Source: Elusimicrobiota bacterium (GTDB lineage Bacteria > Elusimicrobiota > Elusimicrobia > UBA1565 > UBA9628). Taken from it: DNA of 45,315 bases. The notes beneath the pieces were generated by a model. The model was not told the origin of the DNA, did not search any database, and saw only the letters and a list, made by a program, of their open reading frames with translations. Position 1 is the stretch's first letter. Every line of letters begins with the position of its first letter. The stretch spans positions 1-45,315 of the forward strand of contig JAHFCE010000025.1 of the NCBI GenBank assembly GCA_023249675.1, written 5' to 3'. This document shows positions 1 through 8,424 of this stretch, piece by piece. Both the position numbers and the translations under genes were made by a program.

Positions 1-387
1 AACGGCCTGCGCCTGACCGGACAGCGCCGCCTGATCCTCGATCAATTCCTCAAGACCGACCATCACCTCAGTCAAGATGAGATCTACCTCGCCCTGCGCT
101 CGCACGGCATGGGCCGCGCCACGGTGTTCCGCACGCTTAAAATGCTTCAAGAATGCGGCCTGATCTCCCCGGTGGTCGGCCGCGACGGAACCGCGCGCTT
201 CGAGGTCGAACTTGATCGTCCTCACCATGACCACCTGATCTGCATCACCTGCGGACGCATTCAAGAAGTGCGCTGGCCCTCCCTCGAGAAAATCCAGGAC
301 GACGCCTGCCGCAAGGCCGGCTTCGTGCCGAAATGGCACCGGCACGAGGTGTTCGGCCTGTGCAAAGACTGCGCCAAAAAGCTATAA
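1..387 (+). CDS. Fur-family metal-dependent transcriptional regulator (5' end missing)
   Basis: The reading frame is open from the first base of the window, so the true start lies upstream and about 128 codons are visible. The visible N-terminal part is the winged helix-turn-helix typical of Fur proteins (LRLTGQRRLIL, then TVFRTLKML, the recognition-helix region). The C-terminal part carries the metal-binding and dimerisation signature: a PHHDHLIC histidine cluster, a CITC pair and a second CKDC pair, the two CxxC motifs that hold structural zinc. The family represses iron, zinc, manganese or peroxide-response genes, and the sequence does not show which metal this member senses. The next gene (ASCH protein) begins 10 bp downstream but has its own promoter-like hexamer. 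The family is certain, the subtype is not. Confidence 0.93.
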   Translation, partial: NGLRLTGQRRLILDQFLKTDHHLSQDEIYLALRSHGMGRATVFRTLKMLQECGLISPVVGRDGTARFEVELDRPHHDHLICITCGRIQEVRWPSLEKIQDDACRKAGFVPKWHRHEVFGLCKDCAKKL

Positions 388-388
388 T
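383..388 (+). promoter_or_regulatory. TATAAT -10 hexamer overlapping the end of the fur gene
   Basis: A perfect TATAAT lies over the fur stop codon and ends 8 nt before the GTG start of the ASCH gene. No good -35 element is visible at the usual spacing. If used, transcription would begin at or within 2 nt of the GTG and give a leaderless mRNA. The same arrangement recurs at several operon heads in this window. Confidence 0.4.
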
Positions 389-396
389 CCTCGACG

Positions 397-762
397 GTGA
401 AGCGTTTCCGTTTCGGTTGGTACGGCGACGGGGGCCTGGGCGAGAAGATGATCCAGGCCATCATGGCGGGCCGCAAAACGGCCACCGCCTGCCCGGCGTA
501 TGATCCCGAGGACTCCGATCTCGCAATCGGCGACGAGCTTGAGCTCGTCGACAAGCACGGCAACGTGCGCGCGCAACTCGTCGTGACGCTCGTCGAGCTG
601 CGCGCGTTCGGCAGCTTCAACGAAGATCTCGCCCAGCGCGAGGGCGTGACCTTGGCCGAGCTGAAGGAAAAGATGCATTTCGCAAACGGCCGCCATATCC
701 GCGAGGACGAGGAAATGCGCGTGGTGCATTTCCGCGTCGTGCAGAGCAAGATCAAGATTTAA
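397..762 (+). CDS. ASCH-domain protein
   Basis: A 121-residue protein starting at GTG. It has the features of small ASCH-domain proteins: an N-terminal RFGWYGDG segment, a GRKTAT motif near residue 28, and a beta-barrel core with LAIGDELELVD, VTLVELRAFGSF and a terminal EEMRVVHFRVV strand. ASCH domains share the PUA-like fold and are thought to bind RNA; some members hydrolyse N4-acetylcytidine, but that activity cannot be read from this sequence. The stop codon directly abuts the miaB start with no gap, so the two are probably co-translated, which fits an RNA-related role next to two tRNA-modification genes. Family call fairly sure, biochemical role unknown. Confidence 0.8.
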   Translation: MKRFRFGWYGDGGLGEKMIQAIMAGRKTATACPAYDPEDSDLAIGDELELVDKHGNVRAQLVVTLVELRAFGSFNEDLAQREGVTLAELKEKMHFANGRHIREDEEMRVVHFRVVQSKIKI

Positions 763-2067
763 ATGCGCCTGCACGTCGTCACCTTCGGCTGCCAGATGTC
801 CGTCGCGGACGGCGAGGAGTTGGCGGCGCCGCTGCAAGGCCGAGGCTTCACCGCGGTCGCGGAGCCGGAGACCGCGGACGCGATCATCCTCAACACCTGC
901 ACCGTGCGCCAGCACGCGGAAGACAAGGCTCTGTCCCTGATCGGCCGACTGCGCGGATGGAAGGAGAAGGACCCCGAGCGCGTGCTGATCGTGGCGGGCT
1001 GCGCGGCCGAGCGGCTCGGTCCCTGGATTTCAAAACGCTTCCCATATGTGGACCTCGTGGTCGGCGCCAAGTCCATCGAGGACTATCCGAAGATCGTCGA
1101 GGAAGCGCTCGGCGCGCGCTTCGACGCGCTGGCCGAGACAGGTCAGACCTTCAAGGGAGAGAGTCGGAGCGTCGATCATCCAACGGGGTGGATGTCGCCC
1201 TTCTCCGCTTTCGTCACGATCATGCGCGGGTGCAACTACTCCTGTTCCTACTGCATCGTTCCGGCCGTGCGCGGACGCGAACTGTACCGGTCCTGGGAAA
1301 CAATCCTGGCGGAGGTGAGCGCGAAAACGGCGCTTGGGGTCAAAGAGATCACCTTGCTGGGACAGACCGTCAATAGCTGGCACGCTCTGGACGGGAAACG
1401 GCAGGTCCGCTTCCCGGAACTGCTGACTCGACTCGGGAAGATCGACTCGTTGGAGCGGCTCCGGTTCGAAAGCCCTCATCCCCACTTCGTGGATGATGAC
1501 TTGATCCAAGCGATGGCAACGACAAAAAATGTCTGCGAGCAGCTCCATCTTCCGATTCAGTCCGGCTCGGATCGCCTCCTGAAGATCATGCGGAGAAATT
1601 ACGACTCCGAGGGGATCATCGAGAAAACAAACCGCCTGCGAGCCGCCATTCCTCGCGTTGAAGTGTCCACGGACATTATCGTAGGATTTCCCTCGGAGAC
1701 CGACGACGACTTCACGCGCACGCTCGACCTCGTACGGCGCCTGCGGCCTTCGTGGTCGTACACGTTTAAGTACTCGCCCCGCGAGGGGACCGAGTCGGCG
1801 GGGATGGAAGACGATGTTCCCGACGAGGTGAAGGAAGAGCGCCTGCGGCGGCTCAACGAACTGTGCGACGCCCTGACCGAGGACGCGCTGTCGAAGCGGA
1901 TCGGGAAGGTCGTCGAGGTGCTCGATGAGCAGGGCGGTTTCGGCCGCACGCGAGACGGATTTAAGGTCGCATGGCGGGAACCCGGACCCCCGGGACGCAC
2001 GGTCAAGGTCCGGATCACCGGGACGAGCAAGCGCGTTTTGAAGGGGGAAAGAGATGAGCGAGCATAA
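763..2067 (+). CDS. miaB: tRNA-2-methylthio-N6-dimethylallyladenosine synthase (MiaB)
   Basis: A 434-residue radical-SAM methylthiotransferase acting on i6A37 of tRNAs that read UNN codons, adding a 2-methylthio group. The N-terminal UPF0004 domain supplies the auxiliary 4Fe-4S cysteines C10, C46 (NTCTVR) and C80 (AGCAAE). The radical-SAM triad is C157, C161 and C164 in RGCNYSCSYC. A TRAM domain occupies roughly the last 65 residues. Length and all six cluster cysteines match MiaB or its close relative MtaB/RimO; MiaB is favoured because miaA, which makes the i6A substrate, is two genes downstream. The start abuts the ASCH stop, and the last 14 bp overlap the PilZ gene, whose Shine-Dalgarno (AAGGGGGAAAGAG) sits inside miaB. 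Confidence 0.9.
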   Translation: MRLHVVTFGCQMSVADGEELAAPLQGRGFTAVAEPETADAIILNTCTVRQHAEDKALSLIGRLRGWKEKDPERVLIVAGCAAERLGPWISKRFPYVDLVVGAKSIEDYPKIVEEALGARFDALAETGQTFKGESRSVDHPTGWMSPFSAFVTIMRGCNYSCSYCIVPAVRGRELYRSWETILAEVSAKTALGVKEITLLGQTVNSWHALDGKRQVRFPELLTRLGKIDSLERLRFESPHPHFVDDDLIQAMATTKNVCEQLHLPIQSGSDRLLKIMRRNYDSEGIIEKTNRLRAAIPRVEVSTDIIVGFPSETDDDFTRTLDLVRRLRPSWSYTFKYSPREGTESAGMEDDVPDEVKEERLRRLNELCDALTEDALSKRIGKVVEVLDEQGGFGRTRDGFKVAWREPGPPGRTVKVRITGTSKRVLKGERDERA

Positions 2068-2521
2068 GAAGACCGGAGCCGAACGCCGCAAACACCGCCG
2101 GTTCAGCATCGTCGAAGGGATGGTCGAGCCGATCACGCTCGAGCTCGAGGGCCAAGACGACGTGATGCGCAAGCAGCCCGCCATCATGACCGACCTGTCC
2201 GCCGGCGGCATCTCGCTTCTGATGTTCGTCGAGCCGCCGCACACGAAGAGCTTCGCCATGACGCTCTCTATTCCCGGGCTCGAGGACGCCGCGATCGAGG
2301 CCTCGGTCGTTCGCGTCCACCAGAAGGGCGAGACCTACAGCGTCGGCCTCGCCTTCAAGAAGATTTCGCGCGACGCGCAGAAATCCATCGAGAAGATGGC
2401 CGAGGACAGCGCCGACTGCCAGACCCGCACTTCGCTCGGACTGCCCGATGCCTGCGGCTCCGACTGCCCGTTTCACTCGCTGTTCTCAGGCAAGTCCAAG
2501 GCGTCGCGCAAGGCGAAGTAG
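2054..2521 (+). CDS. PilZ-domain protein with C-terminal Cys/His cluster
   Basis: A 155-residue cytoplasmic protein. Residues about 11-105 form a PilZ domain: the arginine-rich RRKHRR segment and a DLSAGG motif at 47-52 correspond to the RxxxR and (D/N)xSxxG signatures of cyclic-di-GMP binding, followed by beta-barrel strands ending in SVGLAFKKI. After the domain is a helix and a short tail with C122, C134, C138 and H141 (ACGSDCPFH), spaced like a metal site, then a basic end. The gene sits between miaB and miaA, overlapping miaB by 14 bp and ending 5 bp before miaA. What it regulates is unknown. The pilT gene elsewhere in the window makes a pilus link conceivable but unproven. Confidence 0.85.
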   Translation: MSEHKKTGAERRKHRRFSIVEGMVEPITLELEGQDDVMRKQPAIMTDLSAGGISLLMFVEPPHTKSFAMTLSIPGLEDAAIEASVVRVHQKGETYSVGLAFKKISRDAQKSIEKMAEDSADCQTRTSLGLPDACGSDCPFHSLFSGKSKASRKAK

Positions 2522-2526
2522 ACCTC

Positions 2527-3450
2527 TTGATCGTATTGGCCGGTCCGACGGCCTCCGGCAAGACTGATCTCTCCGTTGCCCTGGCTGAAATAATCGGCGC
2601 CGAGATCGTCTCCGCCGACTCGCGCCAAGTGTATCGCCGGCTCGACGCCGGCACGGCCAAACCCTCCGCCTCGTTGCGCGCACGCGCGCGCCACTGGATG
2701 ATCGACTGCGCGGATCCTTCAGAAGCCTTCGATGCCGCCCGTTGGGCGAAGGAGGCCTCGGCCGCAACCCGCGACATCCGCGCGCGCGGGAAAATCCCGC
2801 TCGTCTGCGGCGGCACCGGACTGTACCTGCGCGCCCTGCTCGACGGGCTCTCGCCGCTGCCGCCGCGCGACGAGACCCTACGCGCACGCCTCACCGCCGA
2901 AGCCGACTCCCTCGGCCGCAATACGCTGCACGCGCGCCTAGCCGCCGCCGACCCCGAGGCCGCCGCCGGCATTGCGCCCGCGAATCTCCAGCGCGTCCTG
3001 CGCGCCCTCGAGGTGCTCGAGCTCACGGGCAAGCCGATCTCCACGTCTTGGCGCGAGGGCCGAAACGGCGGCATAAGAGCCTCTCTAACGCTGCGCCTCG
3101 AACTCCCGCCGCCCCTGTCGCGCGAACGCATCGAGGCGCGCGCGCGCGAAATGTGGCCGAACATGCTCGCCGAGGTCCGCGCGCTCGTGCCGAGCGCCTA
3201 CCGCGGCGACGAGCCGGGCTTCACGAGCCTCGGCTACCGCGAGGCGCTCGCCTGCGCTCGGGGGGAGACGACCTCGGCCGACGGACTCGCGGAGCTGATC
3301 CGCGCCACCGCCGCCTACGCCAAGCGCCAGCGCACCTGGTTTAAACATCAGCTCGACGCCGAGACCCTGGACGCCGCCGCCGGCGCTCCCACTCTGCTGA
3401 GGCGCGCCCTTGAACTCTGGGAGGAAGCCCGTGAAAACAACGCCGCTTAA
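2527..3450 (+). CDS. miaA: tRNA dimethylallyltransferase (MiaA)
   Basis: A 307-residue enzyme that transfers the dimethylallyl group from DMAPP to A37 of UNN-decoding tRNAs, the step before MiaB. Visible motifs are the P-loop GPTASGKT at residues 6-13, SADSRQVYR with the catalytic-region Asp, DAGTAKP, and CGGTGLYLRALL. A Tyr-Arg-rich insert and C-terminal TWFKHQ complete the family pattern, and the length is normal. The start is TTG, 5 bp after the PilZ stop; no better codon lies in frame without losing the P-loop. The 3' end overlaps the next gene, whose Shine-Dalgarno (GGGAGGAAG) lies within miaA. Confidence 0.95.
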   Translation: MIVLAGPTASGKTDLSVALAEIIGAEIVSADSRQVYRRLDAGTAKPSASLRARARHWMIDCADPSEAFDAARWAKEASAATRDIRARGKIPLVCGGTGLYLRALLDGLSPLPPRDETLRARLTAEADSLGRNTLHARLAAADPEAAAGIAPANLQRVLRALEVLELTGKPISTSWREGRNGGIRASLTLRLELPPPLSRERIEARAREMWPNMLAEVRALVPSAYRGDEPGFTSLGYREALACARGETTSADGLAELIRATAAYAKRQRTWFKHQLDAETLDAAAGAPTLLRRALELWEEARENNAA

Positions 3451-4975
3451 ATCCGAAAAACAACAGCCGCCCTCCGCGACGCCCTACCTGCTCGCAAGCC
3501 TCCTCTTCTCCGGCGCCGCGTGCCTCGTGCTCGAGCTGGCGGGCGCGCGCCTCATCGCCCCGTTTTATGGATCCTCGATCTACACCTGGTCGGCCACGAT
3601 CACGGTGACCATGGTGGCCCTCGCCCTCGGCTACGCCTGGGGCGGCCGCCAGGCCGACCGCCAGCCCTACCTGGTCCTGTTCGCGCGCCTGCTCACCGCC
3701 GCGGGCCTGACCGTCGCCGCGGTGCCGTGGCTGCGCGCCCCCGTGCTGCGCGCGAGCCTGCCCCTCGGCGTGCAGGCCGGCGCGTTCGCGAGCGCGGCCG
3801 CGCTTCTCGGCCCTGCGCTCACTTTGCTCGGCGCGTTGGGACCGCTCGCCGTCAGGCTCACAGCCACGGGGGCCGCCGATTCCGGACGAAAGTCCGGCGA
3901 CGCCTGGGCGGTCTCCACTGCGGGAAGCGTCCTTGGAGCAGTGCTGACCGGCTTCGTCTTGATCCCACATGTGCCGATCTCTAAAATATTATTGGGCACC
4001 GCCTTGCTTCTCCTGCTCCTGGGAGCGATCGGCTCCTGGCTGGCCCAGCGCGCGATCCCGCTCGGCCAGTTGGCGGCGTGCGCCGCCTGCCTCGCGCTCG
4101 CGCTGAGGACTGCGCCAAAGCCGCAGATCGCCCGATCAGCGCGTGAATCGGCCTACGGCCGGATCGTCGTGCTCGACACCCCCTCCAAGCGTTATCTCCT
4201 CGTCAACGGCACGAGCCAGTCCGTGATGGAGCGCCCTGAAGGGGAGAGCGATTCGCAGTACGTCCGCGCCTTCGAATGGTCGCGCGCGCTGCGCCCGGGC
4301 GCCCGGCGAGCTCTCGTCATCGGCCTTGGCGCGGGCCTCCTGCCGAAGGCGCTCGAGCGCCGCGGCCTGACCGCGGACGTCTTCGAAATCGACCCCGAAA
4401 TCGCCGCGACCGCCCGCCGCGATTTCGGCTACGAACCGCGCGGCCGTGTCGTCATCGGCGACGGCCGCGCCTCGTTCGAGGCCGGCCTCGGACCCTGGGA
4501 CCTCGCCTTCCTCGACGCGTTCGGCTCCGAGTCGCCGCCCTCGCAGCTCTTCACGGCCGAGGCGTTCGCGCGAGTGCGCGACTCCCTGTCCCCGGGCGGA
4601 GTGTTCGCGGTGAACCTCGTCAGCGCGGTCGCCCCGCCCGATGACCGCCCGTGGAAAGCCGTGTACCGCACTTTGTCCGCGTCGTTTCCGTACGTCCGCG
4701 CGTTCGTCGCCAGCGACCCCAGCGAGGGCCTCGCCAACATCCTGCTCTTCGCATCCACGAGCCCCCTTGAGGCAGGACCTCCCGCGGCTCCCGTACGATC
4801 ATCCCGCGAAGTCGCGCTGATGCTCAGCCGCGAACTGAGTCCGACTCCGCATGACCTCGCGCCCGTTCCCATCCTCACCGACGATTACGCGCCGCTCGAC
4901 GCCTTGATGGCCGCAACCGCCCGCCGCTGGCGCCGCCTTCTTCAACAGGCGATGCCCGAGGTCCTGCTCGACTGA
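3431..4975 (+). CDS. Membrane-anchored spermidine-synthase-like protein
   Basis: About 514 residues. The N-terminal part (about 20-225) is very hydrophobic with roughly six to seven membrane segments, starting LLASLLFSGAACLVLELAG, a pattern known from 'fused MFS/spermidine synthase' proteins. The C-terminal part is a Rossmann-fold aminopropyl/methyltransferase-like domain: VIGLGAGLL near residue 298, FEIDPEIA, IGDGRASFE, and DLAFLDAFGSE followed by FTAEAF, the order seen in polyamine aminopropyltransferases. GTG at 3431 was chosen over an in-frame TTG at 3410 because GGGAGGAAG precedes it at good distance. It overlaps miaA by 20 bp. Whether it makes spermidine is unknown, as many such fusions have no tested substrate. 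Confidence 0.82.
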   Translation: MKTTPLKSEKQQPPSATPYLLASLLFSGAACLVLELAGARLIAPFYGSSIYTWSATITVTMVALALGYAWGGRQADRQPYLVLFARLLTAAGLTVAAVPWLRAPVLRASLPLGVQAGAFASAAALLGPALTLLGALGPLAVRLTATGAADSGRKSGDAWAVSTAGSVLGAVLTGFVLIPHVPISKILLGTALLLLLLGAIGSWLAQRAIPLGQLAACAACLALALRTAPKPQIARSARESAYGRIVVLDTPSKRYLLVNGTSQSVMERPEGESDSQYVRAFEWSRALRPGARRALVIGLGAGLLPKALERRGLTADVFEIDPEIAATARRDFGYEPRGRVVIGDGRASFEAGLGPWDLAFLDAFGSESPPSQLFTAEAFARVRDSLSPGGVFAVNLVSAVAPPDDRPWKAVYRTLSASFPYVRAFVASDPSEGLANILLFASTSPLEAGPPAAPVRSSREVALMLSRELSPTPHDLAPVPILTDDYAPLDALMAATARRWRRLLQQAMPEVLLD

Positions 4976-6249
4976 AGCCGCGCTCGACCCGCGCGCCTAT
5001 CGAGCGCGCCGTCCTCATTGGCGTCGGACCGAAGTCGCAGACGGACGTCATCCGTTCAAGCCTCGATGAGCTCAAACGCCTCGTTGAAACGGCGGGCGCC
5101 CTCGTCGTCGGCGAGACCACGCAGGCGCTCGCGCGTTTCAATCCGTCAACGCTCATTGGAGAAGGGAAGGTCGCGGAAATCGTAGGCCTGTGCGCAGGTC
5201 TGCGCGCGGGCATGGTGATTTTTGATCTTGAATTAAGTCCGGGCCAGCAAAAAAATCTCGAGAAGGCCCTGCCGAAAATAAAGATCGTCGACCGCACGCG
5301 CCTGATTCTGGACATCTTCGCCCAGCGCGCGCGCACGAGCGAGGGAAGCCTGCAGGTCGAGTTAGCACAGCTGTCCTACATGCTTCCACGCCTGACGGGC
5401 GCCTGGCGCGCGTTCTCCCAGCAGGCCGGCGGCATCGGCACGCGCGGCCCCGGCGAGCGCAAGCTCGAGTACGAGCGGCGCCACATTCAGTACCGCATCA
5501 AGCATCTGCGCGCGGAACTTGCGCGCGTGCGCGCCTCCCGCCGCCTGCGCCGTTCGCTGCGCGCCAGCGTGCCCGTGCCCCAGGTCGCGCTCGTCGGCTA
5601 CACGAACGTGGGCAAGTCCACCTTGCTCAACGCCCTGACGGGCGTTCCATCTGCCTACGCGGACGACAAGCTCTTCGCCACGCTTGATCCGACCGCGCGC
5701 CGCGTGCGCCTGCCGAGCGGCGGATGGGCCATCGTGACCGACACGGTCGGGTTCATTCAGCGCCTGCCCACCTCTCTGATCGCCGCGTTCCGCTCAACGC
5801 TCGAAGAAGTCGAGGCCGCCGACTGCCTGCTTCTGCTCCATGACGCATCCTCGCCTGAGCTCGAGGGTCAGCACGCCTCGGTCAAGCTCACGCTTGAGGA
5901 ACTCGCAACGGGCGGCATCCCGCAAGTCGAGGCTCTCAATAAATCCGACCGGCTGGATGCCGCTTCGCGCAACGATCTCTCCCGGCGTCATCCCGACACG
6001 ACATTGATCTCCGCCGCCTCCGGCAACGGCATCCCCGCCATGCTTGCTCGTGTCGAGGAGGCGTTATCAAAGAGGTGGCTGCTGCGCGAGATCGACGCGC
6101 CCGCAGCCTCGGCCGGATCTTGGACGGCGCGTTTATACGAGTCCGCGCAGATTCTCGACCGCAGGGTCGTCGGGGACAAAATCCGGTTCCGTCTGCGCGT
6201 CACCGCGGAAAATTGGCGAAGATTGCAGAGTCTCCTAGTCGAATGCTAG
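4972..6249 (+). CDS. hflX: GTPase HflX (apparent CTG start)
   Basis: A ribosome-associated GTPase that splits stalled 70S ribosomes under stress. The frame encodes the complete HflX N-terminal domain (RAVLIGVGPKSQ ... FNPSTLIGEGKV ... VIFDLELSPGQQ), the glycine-rich GGIGTRGPGERKLE segment near residue 153, then the G domain with G1 GYTNVGKST near 209, G3 DTVGF and G4 NKSD. The first ATG in frame (5212) would remove about 80 conserved residues. Upstream of it the only NTG codon giving full length is CTG at 4972, whose last two bases begin the TGA stop of the preceding gene, with GAGGT 9 nt upstream. From that codon the protein is 425 residues, the usual HflX length. The gene identity is very sure; the start is inferred. 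Confidence 0.9.
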   Translation: MKPRSTRAPIERAVLIGVGPKSQTDVIRSSLDELKRLVETAGALVVGETTQALARFNPSTLIGEGKVAEIVGLCAGLRAGMVIFDLELSPGQQKNLEKALPKIKIVDRTRLILDIFAQRARTSEGSLQVELAQLSYMLPRLTGAWRAFSQQAGGIGTRGPGERKLEYERRHIQYRIKHLRAELARVRASRRLRRSLRASVPVPQVALVGYTNVGKSTLLNALTGVPSAYADDKLFATLDPTARRVRLPSGGWAIVTDTVGFIQRLPTSLIAAFRSTLEEVEAADCLLLLHDASSPELEGQHASVKLTLEELATGGIPQVEALNKSDRLDAASRNDLSRRHPDTTLISAASGNGIPAMLARVEEALSKRWLLREIDAPAASAGSWTARLYESAQILDRRVVGDKIRFRLRVTAENWRRLQSLLVEC

Positions 6250-6253
6250 GATA

Positions 6254-6871
6254 ATGCTGAAAATCATGGGCGATTTCCGCGTCGCCGGCCTGCTGGCCTT
6301 CGGCTACCTCGCCGGCGGCATTCCCACGGGCTACCTTGTCGTCAAGCGCCTCAAAGGCTACGACATCCGCACCAAGGGCTCGGGCAACCCCGGCACCGCG
6401 AACGTGTATCGAAACGCGGGCGCCGTCGCCGGCGCCATCACTCTCGCCGTCGACGCGCTGAAGGGCTACGCGCCCGTGTGCCTGTCGCTCGCGCTCGACC
6501 CACGGCATCCGGAACTGGCCATCGCCGTGGGCGCTGCCGCCGTCATCGGCCACAACTGGACGCCGCTGCTGGGCTTCAAGGGCGGCAAGGGCGTGGCCAC
6601 CTCGGCGGGCGTCTTCGCAGCACTTCTGCCCCTTCCGATGGCGCTGACGGTCGGAGTGTTCGCGCTCGCCGTCAAGCTCTCTGGGCACATCTCCGTCGGT
6701 TCGATGACCGCGGCCGTCGCCTTGCCCATCGCCGCCGTTGCCTGCGGCGCACAGACGGCCTACGGCGTCGCCGCCGCATGTTCGGGCGCGCTCATCATCT
6801 ACAAACACATTCCCAACCTCAAACGTCTTTTGGAAAACAAGGAACTCGGCATCCATGGCCCCTCGGCATAA
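6254..6871 (+). CDS. plsY: Glycerol-3-phosphate acyltransferase PlsY
   Basis: A 205-residue integral membrane enzyme that acylates sn-glycerol-3-phosphate from acyl-phosphate, the first committed step of phospholipid synthesis. Hallmark motifs are GGIPTGYLV, SGNPGTANVYR and the long GHNWTPLLGFKGGKGVATS block; five hydrophobic segments are visible. The start at 6254 is 4 bp after the hflX stop; a second in-frame ATG at 6266 is also possible. The 3' end overlaps gpsA by 17 bp, which couples the enzyme to the one that supplies its glycerol-3-phosphate. Confidence 0.95.
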   Translation: MLKIMGDFRVAGLLAFGYLAGGIPTGYLVVKRLKGYDIRTKGSGNPGTANVYRNAGAVAGAITLAVDALKGYAPVCLSLALDPRHPELAIAVGAAAVIGHNWTPLLGFKGGKGVATSAGVFAALLPLPMALTVGVFALAVKLSGHISVGSMTAAVALPIAAVACGAQTAYGVAAACSGALIIYKHIPNLKRLLENKELGIHGPSA

Positions 6872-7841
6872 GATCACCGTGCTCGGAGGCGGTCTGTGGG
6901 GATGCGTCCTCGCCCAGCACCTGGCCAACAAAGGAGCGCGGGTACGGCTGTGGGAATTCGTTCCGGCGCTGGCTGAGTCGTTGAAAACAACGCGTCGTCA
7001 TGCGCACATCCCCGGCTTTCGTTTGGACAGCGCCATCAAGGTCACCCACGATTTAGTCGAGGCGTGTCAAGACGTTGATGTTTTGTTGTTTGTGCTCCCT
7101 TCACGGGCTCTCGCGGCGACGGCGAAAAATATTCGCAAGCTCGTCGCTTTGAAAAAAACAGCCGTCGCGGTGAACGCGTCCAAGGGCGTCGAACCCGGTA
7201 CGTTGGCCACGATGGGGGACGTGATCGCCCGCGAGATCCCATCGCTCCGCGGAAAAGTTTGGACCTTGACCGGCCCGAGCTTCGCCCGGGAGGTGGCGCG
7301 CGGCGTGCCGACCGGCCTTTTGCTCGGCGGCCCGTCAGGATCTCGTGCGAAGGCACTCGTATCAATATTCGACGGCGGCGCGCTGAACGTGACGCATTGG
7401 CCGGACCGGACCGGCGTCGAGCTGGGCGGTTCCTTGAAGAATGCGATCGCGATCGGCGCGGGCATATTAGACGGACTGGGCACGGGAGCCAACACCAAGG
7501 CGGCTTTGCTCGTGCAGGGACTCGCCGAGATGTCGCGCCTCATCCGCGCGCGCGGGGGACGCGCCGACACGATTTATGGGCTCGCGGGCTTGGGCGACTT
7601 GATCGCGACCGGGACCTCCCCCGAGTCGCGAAACCGGAGCTTCGGTGAAAAATTGGGGGGAGGCCTCACGCCCCGCCGCGCATTGACGCAAATTCCGACC
7701 GTGGTGGAAGGCATCGAGGCCGCCGCCGGCGCGCGCGCGCTGTGCCGGCGCCTGAAAGTCAAGGCGCCTTTGCTCGAGGCGGTCTGGCGCGCGACGCGCG
7801 GCGCGAGCGCTCGCGGCGTGCTGAAGTCCTTGGGATTTTAA
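6855..7841 (+). CDS. gpsA: Glycerol-3-phosphate dehydrogenase [NAD(P)+]
   Basis: A 328-residue cytosolic enzyme reducing dihydroxyacetone phosphate to sn-glycerol-3-phosphate, the substrate of the adjacent PlsY. Evidence includes the N-terminal nucleotide-binding TVLGGGLWG, the family block GPSFAREVA, LGGSLKNAIAIGAGILDG with the catalytic-lysine region, and YGLAGLGDLIATGTS with SRNRSFG. The frame is open further upstream, but ATG 6855 gives the normal length and places the Rossmann motif at the N-terminus. It overlaps plsY by 17 bp. Some stretches look less G+C-rich than neighbouring genes, but the protein is intact. Confidence 0.95.
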   Translation: MAPRHKITVLGGGLWGCVLAQHLANKGARVRLWEFVPALAESLKTTRRHAHIPGFRLDSAIKVTHDLVEACQDVDVLLFVLPSRALAATAKNIRKLVALKKTAVAVNASKGVEPGTLATMGDVIAREIPSLRGKVWTLTGPSFAREVARGVPTGLLLGGPSGSRAKALVSIFDGGALNVTHWPDRTGVELGGSLKNAIAIGAGILDGLGTGANTKAALLVQGLAEMSRLIRARGGRADTIYGLAGLGDLIATGTSPESRNRSFGEKLGGGLTPRRALTQIPTVVEGIEAAAGARALCRRLKVKAPLLEAVWRATRGASARGVLKSLGF

Positions 7842-7857
7842 CAGCGGAGAGAACGAT

Positions 7858-8424
7858 ATGGCCAAAAGCGAAAAGGGCGGCGGCAACGGGGAGAGGGAAG
7901 TCCGCATCTACTCGCTTGCGACCACGGTCAACGAATGCATCATCTTCCTTGAAGAATTGACGGGCAGCCGCCTCCTGCCGATCTGGATCGGCATCACCGA
8001 GGGCCAGGCGATCGCGATCCGCTTCTCTGGAATCGTCCTGCCGCGCCCGCTGACGCACGACCTGCTGTTGGCCGCCATCCAAGAGTTCGGCTTCGAGGTC
8101 AAGAAAATCGTCGTCAGCGACATCAAGGAAAACACGTTCTACGCGAAAGTGTGCGCCTCCGATGGGAAAAAGACGGTCTCCCTCGACAGCCGCCCGTCCG
8201 ACGCGATCGCAATCGCGGTGCGCGCCGGCTGCCCGATCATGGTGCACGAGAGCGTCTTCGCGCGCTGCCAGACGCTGCATAAACCCATCTCCGAAGACGA
8301 GGTCTCCAAGTTCAAGGAGGACCTCAAGAGCCTCAAGCCCGAGGATATCTTCAAGGATCTCAAGAAGAAGCCGGAAGGTGGCGAGCCGCCGCCCTCAGGC
8401 AAGGAAGGGGGAGACGCCAAATGA
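7858..8424 (+). CDS. Bifunctional nuclease (BFN/DUF151) family protein
   Basis: A 188-residue protein. Residues about 12-140 form a BFN domain: FLEELTGSRLLPIWIGITEGQAI, LTHDLLLAAIQEFG, FYAKVCASDGKKTVSLDSRPSDAIAIAVR and PIMVHESVF are typical of the family. A charged lysine/glutamate-rich tail follows. Some plant members have RNase and DNase activity, but bacterial members are largely untested. The start has a GGAGAG Shine-Dalgarno. Its stop overlaps the start of the HU/IHF gene (ATGA), so a nucleic-acid-linked role in this small cluster is plausible but inferred. Confidence 0.9.
   Translation: MAKSEKGGGNGEREVRIYSLATTVNECIIFLEELTGSRLLPIWIGITEGQAIAIRFSGIVLPRPLTHDLLLAAIQEFGFEVKKIVVSDIKENTFYAKVCASDGKKTVSLDSRPSDAIAIAVRAGCPIMVHESVFARCQTLHKPISEDEVSKFKEDLKSLKPEDIFKDLKKKPEGGEPPPSGKEGGDAK

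Noticed and set aside
1141-1700. Apparent local drop in G+C within miaB
   Set aside because: The protein is intact with all family motifs on both sides, and a moderate compositional dip alone does not show recombination.
2355-3164. Long minus-strand frames opposite miaA and similar antisense frames throughout
   Set aside because: They lie opposite well-identified genes and are Arg/Ser/Ala-rich, as expected of antisense frames in high-G+C DNA.
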